From positions 18,485,520 to 18,549,519 of the forward strand of contig CAIIXF020000012.1 of NCBI GenBank assembly GCA_903813345.2: a stretch of 64,000 nucleotides of DNA, given 5' to 3'. Shown here one piece after another: positions 12,601-24,600 of the stretch. The stretch comes from Owenia fusiformis. Lineage: Eukaryota > Annelida > Polychaeta > Sabellida > Oweniidae. Each line of letters opens with the position of its first letter. Within the stretch, counting starts at the first letter, position 1. The translations under genes and the position numbers were made by a program. The notes under the pieces were generated by a model, which saw only the letters and a list, made by a program, of their open reading frames with translations, was not told the DNA's origin and searched no databases.

Positions 12601-15600
12601 TGAAAATCGGAGCCTATGTGACCAAGGCATTATTCAACTGTGCTTTGTGAATTAATGGTTAATGGTCAACCTGTACTAGACATTGGTCAAACAGTATCCA
12701 TCACGAAATAGTATTGTTCAATTCACAACGAGCAGTTCTTGGGAGTATCACATCAAATTTTCAGTTTTGATTCAGGGATTGAAGCAGTTGAGTTTTAGAG
12801 TTTAATCAGTCAGTTACAACCATGAAGTTACTGTTATTACCACCTTGCAGGGCCCGTTCTAGGGGTTTTAGTACTAGTTGAGAAGGCATTTAAATTGCTA
12901 TATTGACGTGAGCAATATTGTGTCGGGTTTTAATGACTTTAGTCGGGCAATAATGACATTATCCGCCCGGTTATGTTTCCCGGGAAAAGTGATATCGTTC
13001 AGTGCGTAAGATTTTCTATTTCAAATTTGCTATTTCAGCTCTGGGCATTAACGGTGGTAATAATAGTAATAACGTCATTTCTGCGGGCAAAATAGTGAAA
13101 TATTGGACCTTGGGCCTGCGGCCCTTGGTCCAATATTTCACTAGATTGCCCTTTGAAATGACGTTATTGTACTATTGACATGCAAACAATGAACAATAAA
13201 TGAGCTAAAATTGAACTATATAATCTTATTTACTGTCACTAAACGACACGAGCCATTTTATATACTATATGTTAGGCCTACATTGGGGTTAAGATTACGT
13301 GTCATCATTTTATAACAATCCAAATCACATAGCTAACCAAAATATTTACCTTCTGTGCATGATGTTAGCGTGTAATAGGAAGCCGTCCACTCATCGTCGC
13401 TGCCAATTACATACAGAGGAGTCTGTATAGATTCCGGATAGTCTGGATTTTCGTTAAAATAAGCCCTGATAGTGGCACTTCCTAAAGTCTCACTTATATA
13501 CCACTGATTGTCGGAAGGCCAATAATACAGATAGTTAGCAACATTTATTTTTTTATACACTACGCGATCACTAAAGGTTTCCTGTTGTAACTCATATACA
13601 CCAAAAATGTTAAACGTATTAGGGTGTGCGAAAGTGTCGTCACCTTCTAAGTACAACCTCTGGACTGAAAAACAATTAATATCAATTGTAAATAAATATG
13701 ATGGATGAATGATAAGAATATACGTATATACAGGGTGTTTAAGTGATGACACTACATGTAGCTCTCCCATTTCTACAGTTTTTAACCAATCTTTCTTGAT
13801 TTTGCACATATTATGTGGCATGTAATAATGAGTGCACATACTAAATTTCATGTCTCGAGACCGAAAATAGTTATACTATCATATAGATTTTGATTTGGTA
13901 ACAAGGTACATGTACATGTACTTGACACAGCACATATGACACATAAATGTCACATTTTACATAACTTAGGAATCTCTGATCCTGCGCATATCCCTTCTGC
14001 AAACGATGTAATATTTATATTCAGCACTTTTTGTCCATACCCAGTGGATACAATGTTCACTACAAAGTAATTTTAATCTTCTTCATTGCATTTTTATTGT
14101 TGTTTAGCCAACCATTTTTGGAAAACATTTTGTCTGACCAATCTTATCAGTTTTTTCGGAATGAAGCTGTTGACTCTTAAGAAGACAAACAGCATCATTT
14201 GGAGAATAATGAGCAAGGTCTCAATTACCGAAACGGTTCGTTTTGGTAACAAAATGTCGGAACGTCAAAGGTACCATTTTTCTTTTTTCCTTATTTCACG
14301 CGTTGTAGGCAGAATCCACTCGACATTTTTCTCACAAACGTATATCAGTATCATATAAATGTACATGTTTGCGAAAAAACTCTGAAGACAACAGAATCGC
14401 CGATTTAATTTCTCACTTAAGTTACATAAACGGTTTGGATTAAAAGTGCAGACCTTAACTGTTTTTCGAAAAACCGTTTATGTAACTAAAGTGAGGAATT
14501 AAATAGACGATTCTGTTGTCTTCTGAACTATTTGTTCGCAAATATGATCATTTTCTTAAACATATGATACTGATACACATTTTTTTTTAAATGTCCGGGG
14601 AATTCTGCCTACAACGTGTGGAATAAGGAAAAAAGAAAAATAGCACCTTCGATGTTCCGACATTTTGTTAATAAAACGAACCGTTTCGGTAAGCAGCGTA
14701 ATCGAGTGGATCACCAGTGCAGTTACCTATTTCCACAAAACCTGTTTTCCGGTGACGCTTTTTTATCTTTGGCAGACTTTCCAACTCATGGAGATCCCAG
14801 AATAATTATGGTGTCTTTTAACTAGGACTACTATGATGTCATACTATGAATGAACCATACTATAAATGATCCACAGGAAATATTTTAAATCACCAACTGA
14901 TATAAATTTAATGGAGAATACATGGCTCAAAATCATGTGAATCATGTGCCCGGCCGATTGAGTGTTTTGTTCAAAATTGTTTTCAGTTTGGAACAAAATA
15001 CTCAATCGGCCAGGCGCCGGCCGATGAATCGCAGCAAATACGACCCTGCAGGCATGAGGGAGAATACTTCTTATATATTATGCAATGCACTCGCCCGCGG
15101 GTAAGTCAAAAACGCGGTCTTAATATACTCATATATATTTGTCAAATAGATGTCTCCAAGTCAAAATAAATTAGGATTTCTCAAAGGTGTCCTTATATGG
15201 CTTAAGCAAAAGTTCAATATCTCAAGGTTCCATCATTTGCCCTCATTGCTTCTTCTTTATATAAATGATCTTAATGAAGCTCCGAATCATAACTTTTTAT
15301 AGTTCTATTTTCTTTCACTGTGCCACAAATGTGTTAATACACAGACATATAGCCCGTTCATATGATTGCATGAATACTGATTTCACTGAAAACGAAGGGT
15401 TGATGAAACCATGTAAAAACAAAGTTGTTGATTTTCTTTCTCAGAGATATTTCTTTTTCTTTTTGACGTTTAAAAAAATATATATCTCTGAGAAAGAAAA
15501 TCAACAACTTTGTACATTACTACTAGAGAGATGAACATTCATAGAAGCATGTAAAAACAGCTCACCTGTACAGTTATATTCATCATCTCGTAAAGTAAAT

Positions 15601-18600
15601 CCATCGTTACAGCTGCATTCGTTTGTTCCGTTGTTAATTGAACAGATTTGCTCACATCCACCATTTTCTGTATCACATTCGTTTGCATCTAAATAATTTT
15701 TTAGAGGTTATTGTTATTTATTTCTATATAATTCAACATAATTATTTACATAGATTGTGAGGGGCCGAGGCTACATAGCATTATTAGCCCCCCTCTAGAA
15801 AGTTAAAAACATATAATAAATCACTGGAGTGTGTAGGATTGCAGACGGTCGTCCACCAGGTCTTGCCCATGATGATGTATATGAGTGTTAATGAGAGATG
15901 ATGTGAAATGAGGAGGATGGTCATTCTAAGATGTTATCGATATAATTTGAAAATAGTTGAAGGCATTTTGTCAGTTCACTATTTAAATTTTCATCTCCAT
16001 AAAGTATAAATTCTATTTTTTGCTTTCTGGTTTTTCCAAAATAGCACATAATATCAAGATTATCTAACTTTAGGATGTTCTGTATGTAATCATTTCTATG
16101 TATGGCGATTAGAGGGCAGTCGAGTAAAGATGAATCTTATCTTGATCTCGGTGGCCACAGGGACAAGAAGGATTTATGATGTTCTTGAAATTATGTCTAA
16201 AAAGTCACTTTTATGGGCAATGTCGCTTCTTATTTTATTAAGTTTAGTTTCAGAAGACCTTTTCAAATTAAGATTTTGTGTTAAAATATTCTTTTTATGA
16301 AATGTATATTTCTTATTATAGTTTTTCTTGAAGATTGCTAGGGTTGGCGATGTTTTTATTTCAGTTGAAAGATTTTTCCAAAAGGAGGTGGGCTTTATGG
16401 CTGGTGAATTTAGGTATTTTACAGACGCTCTCACGGGTAAAACATATTCTCTTCTGGAGCGGAGCTCCCTTTCGGCACCAGGCATCTAAATAACAACATT
16501 TTTACTTCAAGTTGACAAAACCATATTCTCATTTATCTGTATTGCTTTGCGTTTAAGTTATAGTGAACATTTCATTCAATCATGGATCATGATGTTTAGT
16601 GTAGAAGTCATTTTAGACATTTTTGTAGCTAAGATATTGATTTGAAGTCTCGAACGCTGATAAACTTCATAGGCCAAGCAAATGGGCTCATAAAAGGCCC
16701 AAACATCCCCAAAATTGCAACAGTTTTTAAATTAGTCTTATATTATGTATTGATATCAGTTGAAAAACATATCAAAAATGTAGAAAAATGTATGCAGTGG
16801 ACAAATATGAAATTTCACTTCCTAGGTACCCCCTACAACCCTACCCCAAAATTGAGTATTGGTAGGAAACAATTTTTCCTTCCCAAATGGAATACTTTAG
16901 TCAAGTATTCAAGCTTTATTATGATAGACCACATATTCACAAATGATTAAAATATTAATATAACCATTTTTGAGACCAGTAATTGGTCATTTGACCCCAA
17001 AGTATAACAAAATAGGCCACAAAACAGGCATGTTTTCACATATCTATTTAGATATTTTAGGAACAGTCAATCAGAAAAGCATAAAAAAATCATGGTGTTA
17101 CATATTTATATGAACTTCATATTTGGTGAGTGTCAGAATTCTAACGTGTATACTTAGGAAGAAAAAAATTATTTCATTTTCATAGTTTTGCCCCGCCTAC
17201 TACATGTATAGGGGAGACTATAGTTTTGATGACTAACTCCCACAATGCATCACATTTGTATTAGAGTTGACATCTAAATCATTTATATAGGATTGTCATC
17301 ATCTAAAATACAAGTTTTGTGACGGTTTATACCTTATTAGTTGCACCAGGTGAAATGTTAAGGTGACCTCACTTGTAATTGATGAATAATTACATATCAC
17401 CACTCTGATATTAGGGTATTTGATAACTGCTCTATACTAGGCTTATCTAAATAATGTAAGTTGTAGTTTCTGTGGAATTTAATATTGTTTAAATTATTAT
17501 TTACAATCCGCAATTACAGAATTTAAATTCATCAGATAAATAAATCATTACATATTAAGAGTACATTACTTTTGAACTATAAAATTGGATGTATAATGCT
17601 GTAGAAACGAATTTATTGTTATTAAACGGAATTTAAACTGATAGAGCACATTTAAATCTCAGATATCTGGGGAGTCTTTCATTAATATAATTTCAGTACG
17701 AATGATGGTTAATCTGTCTGTCAGGTTGGAAAACATTGAGTGTACATGTGCTACATTCAGAATCGGATGCAGATATTGTGATTGTGAAAACTGCAATGCA
17801 AAGTGTCCAAACCTCAAATACAGTATACTCATACAGATCTCCTTGTGCTTCTAATTTATCATGCACAAACTTCAACATTTTCTTCAAACCTGAACCAAAA
17901 GCAGCAACCCAAGAATCAAAATGTTGGAATATAAATGAAATAAGATGTCTTCGGAAAAAGTGGTCTGTGACAATATTTTGTTTATCTTTTCTGGGGTGTG
18001 ACAACGCATTCAGGTTATATATGGCATAGACAAGAAGCTATCATTGAGGCAGATAGAAAAGAGTGAGTTCTTGAGAAAACAAGCGGTTGTTTTAAAATTA
18101 TCAAAGCACTGGTGATCCGATCAATTACGCTTCTTACCGAAACGGGTCAAATATCTAAACGTCGAAGGCATGATATTTCTTTTTTCCTTTTTTTCACTCG
18201 TTGTAGGCAGAATCCCCACGATGTTTTTTTCTCACAATCGTGTATCAGTATCATATGTTTTAGAAATGTACATGTTTGCGCAAAATAGCTCAGAAGACAA
18301 CAGAATTGTTGATTTAATTCCTTACATAAACGGTGGCAGTTCAAAGTGAGATCTTAACTGTTTATCAAAATACCGTTTATGTAACTTAAGTGAGGAAGTA
18401 AATCGACGATTCTGTTGTCTTCTGAACTATTTGTCCGCAAATATGTACATTTTTTAAACATATAATACTGATACATGTTTCGATAATTCTGCCTACAACG
18501 CATGAAATAAGGAAAAAAGAAAAATCATATCTTCGATGTTCCGACATTTTGTTACAACGTAATCAAGTGGAAAACCAGTGAAATGCAAGTAACTCTGTCA

Positions 18601-21600
18601 TTGCAGATCGAGGAACATGCTCTTTTGTCAATTTATGGTGGAAAAATGGTGAAACCCTAAATGAACTTTGGCTTCAAAAATTCTATTAAAAGAGAGCAGC
18701 AAGATATGAATTATTGCAGCCCCGTGTTCTTCCTCCAACTTCTGATGCTGCGGAAAACAACAATTATAGAGTATACCATCAGATCCAGGAGTGGGAGGGA
18801 AATAAACTGCTGGGAAATAAGCAACGAAACGTTTGTTCCCATTGCCTAAATGCAGCTCCCCTCTCTCAGAGATCATCCATTGTGTGTGTTAGGCATATTT
18901 TACTTCTATGAAGTAGGTATGCAAAGGCATTTGTGCAAATACCTCCATAACTAATCATGAAAATAATGATGACTAAATAATGAACACTGGCGGATCTGGG
19001 GGGGGGGTGGGGGTCCGGACCCCCTTGGGCGGGCCAAGAATAAAAATTGGGACCAAAAAAAGGCCTTAAGGCCCTAAAAAGTGGGCCTTTTTGGTCATAA
19101 GAGGGCCTTTTAAGGCCTTATTTTTTAATTTCAGGCCAAATTTTGAAGAAAATGGGCCTCAATATTTCAAAATTTGGGCCCACTTTAGGGGTTTAGGGGC
19201 CCAAAATATTTTTCCGCTTATTTAATCAGCATTATTTTTTGCTCTCAATAAGTAAGACAAATATATATGAAGGTTAAGATTACAAAATTAAGGCAGCATT
19301 TTTGATAATGAACATAACATAATCGAGCCATGCCCTGTATAAAGACCAGGGATTTACACTAGTTAACTCAGTAGTATTTATTAACGGAGAAACCTTTTCC
19401 TCATTTTTTATTAAATTTCATCTTGAAATCCAACATTCTTCAGTTGAACTTCTTCATTTCATTTCTCAATATCACTGTGTGGTTAAGAACACCGTAGTCA
19501 AAAGTAACTCTTTTTCCTTAATACAGGGCGAGCCAAAAACGTATCCCAAACAAATCTTAATAACCCAGTCCAGTCATCCTGCATGGATTTAGTGTCATAT
19601 TTGGCAGAATATACCAATACGCGATAACGCTTAGTTTTCGTTCAGTTTAGTTAACTCTCGTTTGAAGAGCTCTCATGTACGGTACAACATCGTCTACATC
19701 CGGGTTCTTTCCCATTGGATTACACAGGGGTGCTATTTTCAATGCCGCACTGCGACTTTATTAAACATTTATGTAGAGTTGCATTTGCAGAAATCATAGG
19801 TATGTATGTAATTAAGATATATAACAAGGCTTTTTGAACTGTAATCCCCAAATCCGAACAAATCTGTAGTTTAAAATGCGTCCAATTTCAGTGACGTCAC
19901 TGATTTCCCAAATTGCTCAGACTTCATCGAAGATCGAAAAAATATCAATAATGTTACTTCGAATCTCCGATTATCTATCTGATTATTCAATAGATTGGAT
20001 CTATAACTATGCTTGAGGGCTGATGGAAGATCAGAAGCAGAGAAACGTTCAGAGTATAGACTCGTTCGGCGGGCCAATGAAAATGTGTCCCTTCCAAAGC
20101 GATGCATCATGGGAGATGTTTATGTAAATTACCACCTGAACTCTTATCGCGAATAGGAGTATTGAGCCTTGTTATCAATCTACCCAGTCTCAGTGGTCTA
20201 TCTCTGGTGGTCACGATTTTTATGGCCATTTTATACCATGCCATGAAATATGAGTGTCATGCCTGGAGGCCAACTTGAACGTATCGTACGTAGTTTTTCA
20301 AATCAGGAGCATAAAAATCTTGTGTCATGGCTCTCATCTTCATTCTTATCTCTTGTTTCAAGTGTTGTTAGTATAGAAAAAAAGGTCCACAGATAATAAA
20401 AAATGGTGGTATTGATGTCCAGTCAGTTAGGCACATTGCGATATTTTGAGCACATTTTGTAAATGGCCATAAAATCGTGACTATTAAGGATAGATCAATG
20501 ACACTTAGTAGAATGAAAGAACATTGAACAAGGTAATTGTGCCAAATATGATGTCACACCCATGCTGAATGGCTGGGTTATTAACAAACATTTGGTTGGG
20601 TTACCTTTTGGCTCATATTAATAAACTGATGTCAGGGACAGGGATATTTAACATTTTAGACAGGATATTTTTAGACCACCGATTGTACTTAATTTCTAAC
20701 GAATCGTTCTCTCTTTTACCAGAAAAGGTATATTATATATCAAATTGAATTTAAAAGGAAAAAACATTTGATAATTTAGCAGTTATGAACTAAAAGTAGG
20801 GCTCCCCCTATATTTCACCTGGCATTTGCTGTTTTTCTACTTTTTTTTTACATAATCCTTTCCTGAAAACATCAAAAGACTGTTTTCAGGACAAAATAAG
20901 CCTTTACAAATAATTTAGTTGTGCTATTGAGTTCAAATATGACATATCTTGGAAGTAATTAAACAAAAGCAAGGTCACCCCAAAAAGGTATGTGATAAAA
21001 TATTGAAATTTCAAATATTATTTTCACCCTCAATATCCACTTAATGACCCTGATACTTATCAAATACAATGGTCAGGTGTATAATAACCTCCTTGATTTT
21101 TTTCATGCAATTCTGATGAAAAAATACAGAAATAAATACATTGTTATATTAAATTCAGGCTATTTGATGGCCTATTTTCAGATATTTGGGGCTAGAAATG
21201 CCAATTATTGCACTCAAATAGTTGGTTAACAATTTTTAGTTGCTTTTATGTCAGTAAACTATCATAATATTACTCGTTTAGTTGAGAAGAGCATCCCATT
21301 TTGAAATAAAAAAATATTTACAATCCCATACTCAAATTTGGAGGGGGGTACCTAGAATGTGACATTTCATATTTGTCCACTGCATATATTTTTCTACATT
21401 TTTGATATGTTTTTCAACTGATATCAATATACAATATAAGCCTAATTTAAAAACTGTTGCAATTTTGGGGATGTTAAACTTCCATTTGCCTAGCCTATTA
21501 GTAAATAGCCCAGTTTGCACCCCATGCAGACAGATCGTCTAAAATTACATTCGTATGATGTGAGACTCGACATTCACCAGGAAAGTAGAAACATTTTGTC

Positions 21601-24600
21601 ACCCTTGATGCAAATTAATTTTTACTGCTTAATAAATGATGAATGACAGTCATATTAATTTCTATAAGTATGAGAATAGCATGCCGTCTTGATATTTCAA
21701 GGTAACTCGTTCGAAAAACGATGACGTTGATTGAAATGACGATGTAAAGATAAAACCGCAACGAAATATTTGTAGATTTCTTTGAAAAACTAAGAAATAT
21801 ACATCTCAAATTGAATTTTTCAAGACAGAAAAAACATGTATAAATAGTAAGGCATGTGGGTCCGATTCCCCCTGGTAGTATTAACATTAGTCTCGTATAA
21901 TTCATACAATTAATATTCGAAACCCAACTATTATTCAAACTTATGATCGGACAAAAATTGATTTTTTTTTTTAAAGATTTTATTTCATTACAAGATATAA
22001 CATTATACATCCCTTCAATCGCCCAATGGCATTATAGAAGGGTACAGTAAGATTATACAAATACAATATGAATAAGGTCAAGGGGGTTTATACTGCACTT
22101 GAGGTTGACCATGGGGTGGACTTATCTCTGTGGACAAAATTATTTAAAGTACTGTAAAGGAGGGGAAAGAGCTCATAGGTTTGTTTCAATGAATTCAGCA
22201 ATTAGGGTTTGGAGTTTTGAATTTAAATCGAGGGAAAATTTTTCAGAACCATGTTTCATTAAGTAAAACAGATCATTCTAAGTTGAGTGTTCGTCTGAAG
22301 AATCAGTTGTATCCATAATATCAGTTTTTAATTTGGTTATACTTTCTTTGATGAGAGGACATTGAAATAAAAGGTGTTTTTCTGTCTGAGGAGCTCCACA
22401 ATTACAATTTGGATTATCAATATATGTAAAATTATGTGCATAAAGTTGGGCTTTGAAAAGAAGATCGGCTATAAATCTGTTAATTAGAATTTCATGAGAT
22501 CTTTTCAGATTGAGTTTGGAAGTGCTAATAAAACTTTCTTGATTTTTAAACAAGATCTTTTGGTGTTTTTTAAAGGATTGAAAAGTTTCCATATTACGTA
22601 ATCTTTTAGGTAATTGTGACCAGTTTGATATTGCAGATGGTACTGATGAAATTAAAAACCTCTCTGAGCACCTGGCGGGTAAAATAAAGTCAAATCTATC
22701 GCGCAAATTTCGTGTTCCAAGATTTTTGAACTTCTCAAAGATTTCATCTAGAAAGGGTGGATTTGGCCCATTAACTACATTGAACATGAAGTTATTGATT
22801 TGCATTCTTCTTGTTTCTAAGGAAGGCCATTGAAGGAGATTTAAAACCTTATCAGTATTACTGCCATGAAGACAACCAGAGCACACAAGAGAAGCCTGAT
22901 AGTAGATTTTATCAAGTCTATTGAGAAGATTTTTTGACGCATTATTAAAAAGAGCAGTTCCATAGTCAAAATGAGGTCTTATAAAGGAATTAAAAAGCGT
23001 TTCAAGATCTCTAGAGTTTAACTTAGTTTTAAGATTTTTCAAGGGATTTATCATTTTTCTAACTTTATTGTATATTTCCTCAATGTGATTTTGATTCGTT
23101 AGATTATGATCAAAAGTATATCCAAGGTGTTTATGTACATTTGTTCTTTCAATTTCAGAGTCACTAAGGTAGGATTTGCTTACGTTTTGAGGATTAGTTC
23201 TAATTCCAGAGAAAATAACTCCACAGCTCTTTTCTGGTTTAAATTGTAGCTTCCACAATTTGGACCAATTTTCTATCTCAGATAAATCAGATTTTACTAA
23301 TTTATCAATTTCTTTGGGGCTTTTTGGGGTCAAAAATAAAGTGAAGAGATGTGTCATCTGCATAGATGTAGCATTTTGAATTTACATTATCTGGGAGATC
23401 GTTGATATATAAAATAAATAGAAGTGGACCTAAAATTGATCCCTGTGGTACACCACAGTTTAGGAAGCCTGCTTCAGTTGTAACTGATGACTCACCAGAA
23501 ATGTTTACAAAAAATCGTCTATTTGTCAGATATGAATTTAATAAGTTTAGAAGTTGGCCATGAATAGCATAGGCTCTTAGTTTGTGAAGAAGTAAGTTAT
23601 GCGGAACACGGTCAAAAGCAGCCGCAATATCAAGAAAAATCGTTTTACAGGCTTTGCCTTGGTCAAAATTTGTAAGTAAGAAATGTTCAATTGTCATTAG
23701 TTGAGAATGGGTGCTATGGCCTGGTAAAAAACCATACTGATACTTGAACAAAAGATTATTTGAAATTAAGTGTTTTTTAATTCGGTCGGCTATAATTTTC
23801 TCAAATAGTTTTGGTAAAGTATTTAGTAGTGTAATTGGTCTGTTATTGCTGATCTTTGATTTATCATGTTTATCATGTTTTTCCAAGTATCGGGGAAAAT
23901 ATTCTTGGCCATGAGTTTGTTGAAAATTTCCGAAAGTGGTTTTGAAAGGGAATGTGCAGTCAAATTTAACATTTTATTTGTTATTTCATCTGGACCACCG
24001 GCTTTGGAGGGATCAAGAGTCAAAATTAGTTTCATAACTTCAAACTGATCAGTTTTAGCTGAAATCAGCAGTGAGTTTGTTCTCATTCGAAAATGTGGCA
24101 AATTTTGATTGTCATTTTCATCTAGATGATTCTTATTTGCAAAAAGTCAGAAATGAGTTAGCTTTATCTATGTTTCTAGTGAGGGGTTGATTTGAATTTT
24201 CATCTATAATTGATGGGATATCTGATTTCGTATGCTTGTTACCAAGAAAAGATTTGATTATTTTCCAATAATTTTTATCATTTTTGCTCAAAGTGCTCAT
24301 TGATTCCAGAGTATTTATTTCAATTTTGATTCTTAGCTTCTTTTATTAAAATAGATAAGTGTAATGCTTGTTGATCATATTTTATTCTATTATCATCACT
24401 TGGATTTTTTTATCATTTGGTTGTAGTATTGTTTTTTCTTTTTAATTTCTAACTTAAGTTTGTCGTTAAACCAGGGTTGATCATTTGCCCTAATGATAAT
24501 TATTTTGTTTGGAATATGAGTTTTGTATATATTTGTTAATTTATGGACAAAATCTTCTGTAATTTTATTCATGTCAATTCCATTATTAATTATTTGATTC

